Positions 26,588-34,383 of a stretch of DNA of 64,000 nt are shown here, piece by piece; the stretch's first letter is position 1; every line of letters starts with the position of its first letter. Position numbers and translations under genes: made by a program. This stretch comes from Sellimonas caecigallum. Its GTDB lineage: Bacteria; Bacillota; Clostridia; Lachnospirales; Lachnospiraceae. The stretch spans positions 33,428-97,427 of the forward strand of contig NZ_VIRV01000009.1 of the NCBI RefSeq assembly GCF_019754295.1, written 5' to 3'. The notes beneath the pieces are model-generated. The model was given only the letters and a program-made list of their open reading frames with translations, was not told the DNA's origin and made no database searches.

Positions 26588-27874
26588 TCAATATCCCTTC
26601 GCTGCAAGGCAGTTAAATCCATTTGCGATGGTAGAGGCAATGATAATCTGAAGCTCTGCTTCGAATGATCCATCTTCGTTGACACAGCCTGCCCATCCGC
26701 CAATCTGGCTTTCAATGTAGTCCATTGTACCAATCACTTTATCCATAGCCGGGAAATGAAGTGTTGCATTTCCCTGTCCGCAGGAAGCAAGTGCCGTAGC
26801 TTCGTCACATGTATCGGCCAGTGACTGTGACTTTCCGTCTTTTCCTGGGAACTCATCTGTGATCAGAACGACCTTAACGCCTTTTTGCTCTACCTTCCGG
26901 CAGTTCATCATAAGGTCTGTATCCGGGTTTCCGTAACCTTCTTCTGTGATGAGCACTCCATCCAGTCCCATCCATTCGGCCAGTTTTGCAACCATATCGG
27001 AATGTCTCTCTTTATCTGCAAGGAAAACGTTTTCGTTTGTCAGGATCACGCCCATGAAATTGATATCTTTTCCATGATGTTTGTAGCAGTCTTCGATAAC
27101 CGGATTGTGGAAATGATGGTATGTCGTAACCTTATCACAAGGTGCCACACAGTTTCCGGATACAATGGCGCCGTCCATGATTTCTGTCGGATACATAAAA
27201 GTCGGAACAAACTGTTTTGCATCCACTCCATAATAATATGTATCATGAAGGAGTCCCTGTGATTGAAGCATATGTACATATCCTACTTTCGGAAGATCCG
27301 GGTACATCTGAGCCTGCTCAAAAATTGGCTTTGTCTCAAATGTTTCCAGTGTATCCGGTTCGATATCTCTTCCTGCTTCTCCCAGATATGCAGCGACTTT
27401 TAATCCTGCCATACGTCCTGCTTTCTCATAGACATGTGTCTCAAGTCCTTCTTTCGGCTCAATCACAACACACAGGTTCACTGTCTTTGAGAACGGGCAG
27501 TAATCTGCTGCAGGTCCGCTCATATCGATGACACCTTCCTGGAATCCAACAATGCGGCCGACTGTCACAACGCAGCATCCATCCAGCGCGTGAGTACGTC
27601 CTTCGCCTGCCGGCGGCGTTACTTTTCCGATCATGCCAGGGAAAATTTCTCCGCCTTTTACTTTTACGCGAGGCTCAATCACGTCCTTAACCGGTGTGAT
27701 ACGTGTCTTGTCGCCCGGACGTGCGATGTCAAGGCTGCAGCCCAACAATTTGTCGTCTTCAAGGACAAGTGCTTCTACTTCCTCTTTGTTCACGTAAAGG
27801 ACATGGTCTTTCACGTACGTTTTCTCTGCGAATTGGATGTCATTGATCTTAATCTTGCCTAATTCCAATTTCAT
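26588..27874 (-). CDS. GrdE-like pyruvoyl proprotein, reductase component B
   Basis: A 428-residue precursor like GrdE/GrdG/GrdI. In the family the chain is cut before a Cys that becomes a pyruvoyl group, giving two subunits; the site here is Asn241-Cys242 in IVSGNCVAPCDK, at the expected place. The N-terminal part has GGEIFPGMIGKVTPPAGEG and ALDGCCVVTVGRIVG, and the C-terminal part ends with STIANGFNCLAAKGY. ATG at 27874 follows GGAGGG and gives the usual N-terminus. With the GrdB-like selenoprotein it would make a complete substrate-specific component B. A strong promoter precedes it, and a TetR gene and GrdX lie upstream on the same strand. Confidence 0.88.
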   Translation of the reverse strand: MKLELGKIKINDIQFAEKTYVKDHVLYVNKEEVEALVLEDDKLLGCSLDIARPGDKTRITPVKDVIEPRVKVKGGEIFPGMIGKVTPPAGEGRTHALDGCCVVTVGRIVGFQEGVIDMSGPAADYCPFSKTVNLCVVIEPKEGLETHVYEKAGRMAGLKVAAYLGEAGRDIEPDTLETFETKPIFEQAQMYPDLPKVGYVHMLQSQGLLHDTYYYGVDAKQFVPTFMYPTEIMDGAIVSGNCVAPCDKVTTYHHFHNPVIEDCYKHHGKDINFMGVILTNENVFLADKERHSDMVAKLAEWMGLDGVLITEEGYGNPDTDLMMNCRKVEQKGVKVVLITDEFPGKDGKSQSLADTCDEATALASCGQGNATLHFPAMDKVIGTMDYIESQIGGWAGCVNEDGSFEAELQIIIASTIANGFNCLAAKGY

Positions 27875-27967
27875 AGAAAATCCCTCCTTCTTTTTGTAAT
27901 CGCGATAACTTTCAATCAAAAAAATAAAGATTTATCTGTTACCTCTATTTATGATTTCTATATATGC

Positions 27968-27996
27968 ATTATATATTTTTGTTTGTTTTTTATCAA
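27968..27996 (-). promoter_or_regulatory. Promoter of the grdE-grdB-like unit
   Basis: Minus-strand TTGATA (27991-27996), 17 nt, TATAAT (27968-27973), with an AT-rich upstream region and a leader of about 90 nt. Confidence 0.78.
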
Positions 27997-28079
27997 GTTT
28001 TTCCTGAATCTTTTTTATTTTTGTCTATTTTTCACATTTTTTCTGTCTTTTTTTATTGCACTTTTCAATAGAGCCATTT

Positions 28080-28135
28080 TATAGATAATATCTATAAAGG
28101 CTTCAGGCGCAGTTTCCTGCTCCCGAAGCCTTTAT
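28080..28135 (-). promoter_or_regulatory. tetR terminator hairpin and adjoining 17-bp palindrome
   Basis: After the tetR stop the minus strand forms a hairpin with arms ATAAAGGCTTC and GAAGCCTTTAT (28094-28104 with 28125-28135), a likely terminator. Next to it is a perfect palindrome, TATAGATA-A-TATCTATA (28080-28096), about 85 nt upstream of the grdE promoter. It could be an operator for the TetR protein; this is a guess from symmetry and position. Confidence 0.5.
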
Positions 28136-28143
28136 ATCCATCC

Positions 28144-28833
28144 TTATTCCATCTGATATTTTGTATATCCCTTCAGATTTTTTGCCAGCATTCGTACAAT
28201 CTCTTCGATATCTCGGACAAACTGGCGCACCATCAAATTAATACTGTCATCATCAGGTTTCTCATCACAGACGGTCTTAAAATAGCCTTTAAACAGCATA
28301 CAGACCATTCTGTTCAAAATAATTGCTTTTTCCTCATCTATCGCATCGGCTCTAATACAGTTCCGGCACATCTCATAATCTCTCCCCATAAAATCGGAAG
28401 TCTGAAGCATCCGATGAAACATGCGATTGGAAGAACCAATCATCTCAGGGAACATAACATAGTACTCTTTTATAGAATTTCTGAGCTTATTATTGTCATA
28501 AGTAAAAAACAAAAGATTATATGCCTCCGGCTTTCGGAATGCCTCCATGGAGTAACAATACCACACCCCAACATAAATATCCCAGACATTAGTCCAGCCT
28601 TTTTCAGCCTTATTCAGCCTTCTAATATAATCATTCATCTCCCCAAGCTCTGCATAGTAAAGAAGCTCGTCACGATTTTCAAAATACCGGTAAAGACTTG
28701 CCGATGAACACCCCATTTCTTTTGCAATCCTACGTATAGAAACTGCCTCAATCCCTTCCTGATGGATGATCTCGTTTGTTCTTGCAATATAATCTCTTCT
28801 CGTAAGTCCTTTAAAATATTTTTCTCTTTTCAC
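28144..28833 (-). CDS. TetR-family regulator
   Basis: A 229-residue regulator. The N-terminal HTH (about 10-60) shows RTNEIIHQEGIEAVSIRRI then KEMGCSSASLYRYFENRDEL, the classic TetR pattern. The rest is helical with a C-terminal half that resembles no named subfamily, so the ligand is unknown. It lies 16 nt after grdX and upstream of the grdE-like gene on the same strand, from which a hairpin separates it. It probably controls the Grd-like genes. Confidence 0.85.
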   Translation of the reverse strand: MKREKYFKGLTRRDYIARTNEIIHQEGIEAVSIRRIAKEMGCSSASLYRYFENRDELLYYAELGEMNDYIRRLNKAEKGWTNVWDIYVGVWYCYSMEAFRKPEAYNLLFFTYDNNKLRNSIKEYYVMFPEMIGSSNRMFHRMLQTSDFMGRDYEMCRNCIRADAIDEEKAIILNRMVCMLFKGYFKTVCDEKPDDDSINLMVRQFVRDIEEIVRMLAKNLKGYTKYQME

Positions 28834-28849
28834 ATTTTCTCACGGCTTT

Positions 28850-29239
28850 CTAACATATCCTTGGAATGATATTATCAATTACAGACAGATCAATGGTCTT
28901 GAAATCTTCTGCCACCTTGTCCTGATATTTTTCCGGCGTCGGTGCAATCTCCTGCCACTGCCGGAAAGTTTCGATACACTTCTCGATCAGCATAATATCT
29001 TTCATATTGTCTTCTTCTCCCTTTGGATATACCACAACGGAACGATATGGGGTCTGATTCGGTTTTAAGCTGGATGCCTGCGGATGTGTCAGGAGCAGAT
29101 GTCTGTCATATACATAATCCCGCACCTTGATCAGCACCTCTTCGTAAGAATCCAACAGAAAAACTTTCATGCTGTCTTTATATTTTTCATAAACCCTGTC
29201 ATTGTTTGTTATCAAAATTGCTTTATCTTTGTCCCACAT
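28850..29239 (-). CDS. grdX: GrdX-family protein
   Basis: A 129-residue protein of the GrdX family, small proteins found beside glycine and betaine reductase genes and of unknown role. Seen: KAILITNNDRVYEKYKDS at the start, then DRHLLLTHPQASSLKPNQTP (THP at 51-53), the family signature. It is the first gene of the block, with its own promoter, followed by tetR after 16 nt. Its presence supports reading the selenoprotein locus as a genuine Grd-type system and not as stray B-component genes. Confidence 0.82.
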   Translation of the reverse strand: MWDKDKAILITNNDRVYEKYKDSMKVFLLDSYEEVLIKVRDYVYDRHLLLTHPQASSLKPNQTPYRSVVVYPKGEEDNMKDIMLIEKCIETFRQWQEIAPTPEKYQDKVAEDFKTIDLSVIDNIIPRIC

Positions 29240-29311
29240 AGCTACACGCCTCTTTTCTGTCTCTTTTTTCCGATCCTATGTACGGTAAGATCAGATATCT
29301 CTTGTTCTTTC

Positions 29312-29340
29312 ATCTTAGCATACATGGGATAAAGGGGCAA
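29312..29340 (-). promoter_or_regulatory. Promoter of grdX-tetR
   Basis: Minus-strand TTGCCC (29335-29340), 17 nt, TAAGAT (29312-29317), 72 nt upstream of grdX, whose site is GAGG. Confidence 0.5.
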
Positions 29341-29814
29341 GAGCCGCTTGATCTTAGTTTTCCCAAAACAATGTGCCGGTACTCGACAATAGTAATATCT
29401 TTTCTATTCATCTCAAAATTAAATACTATACGGAATTAATTTTCATTCTTCTGGTATGACTTGCGGATATTGTGACTTGTAGAGATATTTCTGATTGATT
29501 AATCGCTAGATATTTATAGTTTTTACCAGAGTAAACTTTCGTTGACCCACCATTATCGTAACGACTATAAATAACACTTTCTATCTCATCTATTCCAAAA
29601 CTATCATACTATTTCTGGTAGATTATTGAACCATTCTTTTTCTTTATCAGGATCTTTCAGCACTAAATCTACGTCTTTTTTTGTACGATATATGGCCTAA
29701 CTGTATTGTCATAAATCAGTACAATACCACCAAGAGAAATAATACCCGAAATCCTTAAGTTTCTGGAAATCTGACCCTGTTTTTAAAATGTGGTAAATAT
29801 GTGGTAGGCTAGTA
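29341..29814 (-). pseudogene. AT-rich stretch with decayed reading frames
   Basis: This gap has no intact gene. On the minus strand three protein-like fragments lie in different frames. One runs to about 29700 and breaks near a run of seven A; one contains LKDPDKEKEWFNNLPEI; one of about 57 codons reads FGIDEIESVIYSRYDNGG and continues to a stop near 29430. They look like remnants of one or more genes after frameshifts. I do not recognise the family. At the rpmF side, TGTGGTA occurs twice in direct repeat (about 29795-29815), like the arm sites of tyrosine-recombinase elements. Base composition is more AT-rich than the neighbours. Confidence 0.35.
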
Positions 29815-29847
29815 CGAAAAAAAGGGATCTGCATCACTGCAAATCCC
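29815..29847 (-). terminator. Terminator after rpmF
   Basis: On the minus strand GGGATTTGCA pairs with TGCAGATCCC around a GTGA loop and runs into TTTTTTTCG, 19 nt after the rpmF stop. Confidence 0.85.
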
Positions 29848-29865
29848 CATTTTTCGTCATTTTCA

Positions 29866-30048
29866 TTAGTCTTCAACTGTAATGATTTCTTTCTTATTGT
29901 AGCTTCCGCAAGCTTTGCAAACTCTGTGAGGCATCATTAAAGCGCCGCATTTGCTGCATTTTACAAGGTTCGGAGCGCTCATTTTCCAGTTTGCTCTTCT
30001 CTTGTCGCGTCTTGCTTTGGAAGTTTTATTCTTTGGACAAATTGACAT
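29866..30048 (-). CDS. rpmF: 50S ribosomal protein L32
   Basis: A 60-residue basic ribosomal protein. It begins MSICPKNKTSKARRDKRRAN and has the zinc-ribbon pairs Cys31/Cys34 and Cys44/Cys47 (CSKCGALMMPHRVCKACG), the zinc-containing form of L32. It follows the DUF177 gene by 2 nt, the very common yceD-rpmF pair. In many Clostridia plsX comes next, but here a terminator and the Grd-like block follow. Confidence 0.96.
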   Translation of the reverse strand: MSICPKNKTSKARRDKRRANWKMSAPNLVKCSKCGALMMPHRVCKACGSYNKKEIITVED

Positions 30049-30050
30049 CG

Positions 30051-30578
30051 TTACACCTCCTTAAAATTCTTAAACACATCGCGGATAACTGACATTCTCG
30101 GGTCAAGACTTGTGTCTTCACAGTCACAGGTTCCCTCGTTTAGGTTCTGACCACAAGTACTGCAAATCCCTTTGCAGTCATCCTTACACAGGACTTTTGC
30201 CGGCCATCCTATCAAAATCTCATTATAGAGTAATTTGTCGACGTCAAGATGATATCCGTCAATATAGTCTGATTCTTCTGTCTCCTCCGTCTGTTCAGCC
30301 TGATCCTTGCCAGTCACGGCATGTTTCTCGAATCTTATATCAAGAGGTACATCTACCGGTTCCAGACATCTGTCACATGGTATCACAGCGATAAGGCTGC
30401 ACTCCCCTGTCACGGAAATCTCTTTTCCTTTGACGTGCTCCACCTTGATATGAACCGGACTTTTCTCTTTCAGAAAATACGGCCCACCTGGAATCTTCAT
30501 TTCATCAAGTTCCAGAGGAACAGAAACATCAATCGGTTTGTGCTGTTCAGACAATACGTCTGATAGGTCAATGAACAT
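30051..30578 (-). CDS. DUF177/YceD-family protein
   Basis: A 175-residue DUF177 (YceD) protein, encoded before rpmF in most bacteria and linked to 23S rRNA accumulation in some species. Seen: VIPCDRCLEPVDVPLDIRFE in the middle and the C-terminal Cys motif CKDDCKGICSTCGQNLNEG, typical of the family. It lies 65 nt after ackA on the same strand, the usual clostridial order. Confidence 0.88.
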   Translation of the reverse strand: MFIDLSDVLSEQHKPIDVSVPLELDEMKIPGGPYFLKEKSPVHIKVEHVKGKEISVTGECSLIAVIPCDRCLEPVDVPLDIRFEKHAVTGKDQAEQTEETEESDYIDGYHLDVDKLLYNEILIGWPAKVLCKDDCKGICSTCGQNLNEGTCDCEDTSLDPRMSVIRDVFKNFKEV

Positions 30579-30643
30579 GATTCTTCACTCCTATTCATAC
30601 CTTGACTATTATACCATGTGCAGAAATTTTGTCAACAGTTTTT

Positions 30644-31831
30644 TTATACTAATGCTTTTGTTTCACGTGCGATAGCAAGCTCTTCATTTGTCGGAATGAC
30701 ATAAACCTTCACTTTTGAGTCTGCAGTAGAGATTTCTGCTGCTTCTCCTCTTGCTGCTGCGTTCTTCTCTGGATCGATCTTAATTCCGAGATATCCGAGG
30801 TATGCGCAGATTTCTTCTCTCATTGCTGTATCGTTTTCGCCGACTCCTGCCGTAAATGTGATAGCATCCACGCCATTCATGGCTGCAGTGTAGGATCCGA
30901 TATATTTTACCACGCGGTATCTGTAAGCATCCAAAGCTGTTATAGCACGTTCATTTCCTTCATCCGCCGCTTTTCTCACATCACGGAAGTCTGAAGATAC
31001 ACCGCTCATTCCAAGAACTCCAGATTTTTTGTTGAGGATATTGAGCATCTCATTGATATCAATATTTTCATGATTGCAGATAAACTGAAGCACTGCCGGA
31101 TCAATATCTCCGCTTCGTGTTCCCATGATAAGACCTTCCAGAGGAGTCAGTCCCATACTTGTATCTACACATTTTCCTCCGATGGATGCAGAGATGCTGG
31201 CTCCGTTTCCAAGATGGCAGACAATTACCTTCGCATCGTCTTTTCCAAGACATTTCAATGTCTCGCCGGATACGAACATATGGCTTGTTCCATGGAAGCC
31301 GTATCTTCTGATGCTGTATTTTTCATAATATTCATACGGAATAGCATACATAGCTGCCTTTTCCGGCATTTTCATACCGAATGCTGTGTCGAATACAGCT
31401 ACGTTCGGTTTTCCAGGCATTGCTGCTTCACACGCTTCGATACCGATGAGGTTTGCCGGATTGTGAAGAGGTCCAAGGTCGAAACAATCGCGGATAACTT
31501 TCTTTACATCTTCTGTGATCAGTGTCGCATCGCTGTAGATTGTTCCTGCATGGAGTACACGGTGTCCGATCGCTGTGATCTCCTCTGTATTTTCGATCAC
31601 TCCGTGTTCTTTATCCATCAGCGCCTCCAGTACAAGCTGTACTGCAACTTTGTGATCAGGCATGTCTTTTTCTACCGCATAAGATTCTTTTCCTGTCGGT
31701 TTGTGTGTCAGTTTTGATCCGTCGATCCCGATTCTCTCGCAAAGGCCTTTTGCCAATACACTCTCATTCTCCATATCGATCAGCTGATACTTTAATGAAG
31801 AACTTCCACAGTTGATAACTAAAATTTTCAT
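30644..31831 (-). CDS. ackA: Acetate kinase
   Basis: A 395-residue kinase that makes ATP and acetate from acetyl phosphate. Motifs: [15 protein letters not shown] at the N-terminus, [24 protein letters not shown] [16 protein letters not shown], and DFRDVRKAA. Full length. It follows pta by 18 nt. Acetyl phosphate is also the product of complete glycine-type reductases, but this ackA position is ancestral and need not be tied to the nearby Grd-like genes. Confidence 0.97.
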   Translation of the reverse strand: MKILVINCGSSSLKYQLIDMENESVLAKGLCERIGIDGSKLTHKPTGKESYAVEKDMPDHKVAVQLVLEALMDKEHGVIENTEEITAIGHRVLHAGTIYSDATLITEDVKKVIRDCFDLGPLHNPANLIGIEACEAAMPGKPNVAVFDTAFGMKMPEKAAMYAIPYEYYEKYSIRRYGFHGTSHMFVSGETLKCLGKDDAKVIVCHLGNGASISASIGGKCVDTSMGLTPLEGLIMGTRSGDIDPAVLQFICNHENIDINEMLNILNKKSGVLGMSGVSSDFRDVRKAADEGNERAITALDAYRYRVVKYIGSYTAAMNGVDAITFTAGVGENDTAMREEICAYLGYLGIKIDPEKNAAARGEAAEISTADSKVKVYVIPTNEELAIARETKALV

Positions 31832-31849
31832 TTCTTTTTTCTTCCTTTC

Positions 31850-32845
31850 TTATTTTTGCTGGCACTGTACTGCTGTGATAGCAACAACACCTTCGATATC
31901 TTTTGCGCTGCATCCTCTGGAAAGGTCATTGACCGGCGCTGCGATACCCTGTGTCATCGGTCCGTACGCTTCTGCTTTTGCAAGACGCTGTACGAGCTTA
32001 TATCCGATATTTCCGGCATCCAGATCCGGGAAGATCAGCACGTTGGCCTTTCCTGCTACCGGGCTGTTCGGAGCTTTGGATGCTCCCACGGAAGGAACGA
32101 TCGCTGCGTCTAGCTGAAGTTCTCCATCCAGCATCAGATCAGGAGCCTGTTCTTTTGCGATCTTGACTGCCTCTACTACTTTTGTGACATCATCATGCTT
32201 TGCACTTCCCATAGAAGAATGAGAAAGCATTGCCACTCTCGGCTCTGCTCCGACAAGCTGTTTGAAGCTTTCTGCTGAAGAGACAGCGATCGCTGCAAGC
32301 TCTTCTGACGTCGGATTCTGATTCAGCCCGCAATCGCCAAATACAAATGTTCCATTCTCTCCCATATCACAGTCCGGTACAACCATGATGAAAAATGCAG
32401 ATACAAGCTTTGTGCCCGGTTTTGTCTTCAATATCTGAAGGCATGGACGAAGTGTGTCCGCAGTAGAGTGGCATGCCCCGGAAACCATTCCGTCTGCATC
32501 TCCCATTTTTACCATCATGACTCCATAATATGGATAATTTGTTAAAAGCAGCTCTCTTGCCTGTTCTTCTGTCATTCCCTTTTTCTGTCTCAGTTCCACC
32601 AGCTTAGCGATGTAGCTTTCTGTCTTTTCGCTTTTGGCCGGATCCACGATCTGAGCGCCGCTGATATCAAAGCTTCCTTTATTTTTTGCAACTTCTTCTT
32701 CACTTCCGATCAGAACCAGCTTTGCTGTCCCTTCTTTCAGAATGGCCTCGGCTGCTTCATACGTTCTGATGTCTTCTGTCTCCGGAAGAACGATCGTCTT
32801 GAGATCAGCCTTTGCTTTCTTCTTGATTTCATCAATAAATCCCAT
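31850..32845 (-). CDS. pta: Phosphate acetyltransferase
   Basis: A 331-residue enzyme that makes acetyl phosphate from acetyl-CoA in acetate fermentation. It is the short form, with no N-terminal DRTGG domain. Seen: IVLPETEDIRTYEAAEAIL near the N-terminus, DGMVSGACHSTADTLRP and the C-terminal IFPDLDAGNIGYKLVQRLA. It opens the pta-ackA-DUF177-rpmF unit. AAGGAG precedes ATG at 32845. Confidence 0.96.
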   Translation of the reverse strand: MGFIDEIKKKAKADLKTIVLPETEDIRTYEAAEAILKEGTAKLVLIGSEEEVAKNKGSFDISGAQIVDPAKSEKTESYIAKLVELRQKKGMTEEQARELLLTNYPYYGVMMVKMGDADGMVSGACHSTADTLRPCLQILKTKPGTKLVSAFFIMVVPDCDMGENGTFVFGDCGLNQNPTSEELAAIAVSSAESFKQLVGAEPRVAMLSHSSMGSAKHDDVTKVVEAVKIAKEQAPDLMLDGELQLDAAIVPSVGASKAPNSPVAGKANVLIFPDLDAGNIGYKLVQRLAKAEAYGPMTQGIAAPVNDLSRGCSAKDIEGVVAITAVQCQQK

Positions 32846-32884
32846 GATTTATAGACTCCTTTCCATTTATTCTCAGATATAATT

Positions 32885-32913
32885 ATTATAACGTAAAGGG
32901 AAATTGTATACAA
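32885..32913 (-). promoter_or_regulatory. Promoter of pta-ackA
   Basis: Minus-strand TTGTAT (32908-32913), 17 nt, TATAAT (32885-32890), 39 nt upstream of the pta ATG. The -35 box and spacer lie within the downstream arm of the long inverted repeat 32895-32950. Confidence 0.65.
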
Positions 32914-32950
32914 GAGATAATCTGTCTCTTTTTCAATACAATTTCCCTTT
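32895..32950 (-). terminator. Long hairpin after mgtE overlapping the pta promoter
   Basis: Perfect 15-nt arms (32895-32909 and 32936-32950) with a second inner stem follow the mgtE stop by 19 nt. On the minus strand the hairpin is not followed by a long U-tract, so it is a weak terminator, and it contains the pta -35 box. Confidence 0.5.
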
Positions 32951-32969
32951 TTCGGTCTTTTTCTCTTCT

Positions 32970-34301
32970 TCAAATATCGAACATAACAGTCACAATAGCA
33001 AAATAGACAAGAATCGTTCCCGTATCCAGAAGTGTCGAGATCAGAGGTGTCGCCATCAGCGCAGGGTCAAGTCCCAGTCTTTTCGCTACCAGCGGCAATG
33101 TACACCCAACCACTTTCGCCATACACACAATAGCAATGATCGTAATACCGATGACACTGCCAAGTTTTATATCGTGATACATGACATAGATACGGATCGC
33201 ATTTGCGACGGACAGGACAACTCCTACTATCAAAGCGATGCGGATCTCCTTAAAAATAACTTTAAAAATATCCTTAAAACGAATCTCTCCTACCGCAAGC
33301 CCCCGGATCATCAGTGTGGAACTCTGGGAACCACAGTTTCCCCCTGTCCCCATCAGCATCGGAATGAGTGTAATCAATATCGGCATGGCAGCCATGGACT
33401 TCTCATAATAAGCCAGGAGCATTCCGCTCACAGTAGCCGAAAGCATCAGAAACAAGAGCCATGGAATACGGTGTGCTGCATGCTGCCACACGGACGTGCC
33501 GAAATAAGATTCGTCGTTGGGACTGACACCGGCCATCATGCTGATGTCTTCTGTCGCCTCATCCTGCAGGACAAGCATCGCGTCGTCTACCGTGACGATC
33601 CCGACAATACACATTTCGTAGTCCACAATAGGAATGGCAACGAGTCCGTACTTTTTGATCATAGTGGCCACATCTTCCTGGTCATCGTGAGTATGTGCGT
33701 ACAGGATATTCGTATCCATGATTTCCTCAATGCGCTTGCTCTCGCTGGACGTAAGAAGATCTTTGATATCCACCCATCCGATCAGTTTTCGCTGCTCTGT
33801 CACATAACAGGTATAGATCGTCTCGCGGTTGATCCCGACCTGCCGGATCTTCAAAATCGCTTCTTCCACCGTCATCTCTTTCCGGAAACTGATATAGTCC
33901 ACGTTCATGACACTTCCGGCACTGTCTTCCGGGTAGCGCAAAAGCGTGTTGATCTGAGCTCTTGTCTCCTCATCAGTCGCCATCAAAAGCCTGTCCACTA
34001 CATTTGCCGGAAGTTCCTCCAGAACATCCACCGTATCATCCAGATACATCTCGTCCATGACTTCCTCAAGTTCGGAATCGGTAAGGGCATTGATCAGGAA
34101 TTCTCTTGTATCGCTGTCCATATAAGTAAATGTCTCTGCAGCCTCTTCCTTTGCAAGCAGACGGAAAATCAGCACGATCTGCCTTTTATCCACCTCTTCT
34201 AAAAGAGCTGCAATATCAACGGGATACATACCGGAAAGCTCTTCTTTCAATTCTTTAAATTCTCTCTCTTCCAACATTTTCAGAATTTTTTCCAATTCCA
34301 T
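32970..34301 (-). CDS. mgtE: Magnesium transporter MgtE
   Basis: A 443-residue Mg2+ channel. An N-terminal helical domain (about 1-125) senses cytosolic Mg2+, then a CBS pair (about 130-250; SAGSVMNVDYISFRKEMTVE, then GLVAIPIVDYEMCIVGIVTV), then five membrane segments from about 275 with the pore motif TGGNCGSQSSTLMIRGLAVG. ATG at 34301 gives the usual start; the frame also opens at 34334 without a ribosome site. There is no room for an M-box riboswitch before it. It is divergent from tmcAL, and their promoters overlap. Confidence 0.95.
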   Translation of the reverse strand: MELEKILKMLEEREFKELKEELSGMYPVDIAALLEEVDKRQIVLIFRLLAKEEAAETFTYMDSDTREFLINALTDSELEEVMDEMYLDDTVDVLEELPANVVDRLLMATDEETRAQINTLLRYPEDSAGSVMNVDYISFRKEMTVEEAILKIRQVGINRETIYTCYVTEQRKLIGWVDIKDLLTSSESKRIEEIMDTNILYAHTHDDQEDVATMIKKYGLVAIPIVDYEMCIVGIVTVDDAMLVLQDEATEDISMMAGVSPNDESYFGTSVWQHAAHRIPWLLFLMLSATVSGMLLAYYEKSMAAMPILITLIPMLMGTGGNCGSQSSTLMIRGLAVGEIRFKDIFKVIFKEIRIALIVGVVLSVANAIRIYVMYHDIKLGSVIGITIIAIVCMAKVVGCTLPLVAKRLGLDPALMATPLISTLLDTGTILVYFAIVTVMFDI

Positions 34302-34326
34302 CTTTCTTTGTATCCCCCTTTCTGCT

Positions 34327-34376
34327 TTGACCATACTACCATTTTATAGTATAATCATTTCGAGGAGGATATACAA
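34327..34376. promoter_or_regulatory. Overlapping divergent promoters of mgtE and tmcAL
   Basis: Plus strand: TTGACC (34327-34332), 17 nt, TATAAT (34350-34355) for tmcAL. Minus strand: TTGTAT (34371-34376), 17 nt, TATACT (34348-34353) for mgtE. The two -10 boxes overlap, so the promoters should compete. Confidence 0.7.
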
Positions 34377-34383
34377 GAACATT

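Noticed and set aside
30644..32845. Functional link of pta-ackA with the Grd-like genes by location
   Set aside because: pta-ackA-DUF177-rpmF is an old clostridial order, so closeness does not show a shared pathway.
34302..34383. M-box riboswitch before mgtE
   Set aside because: Only about 80 nt separate mgtE from the divergent tmcAL and they are filled by two promoters; an M-box needs far more.
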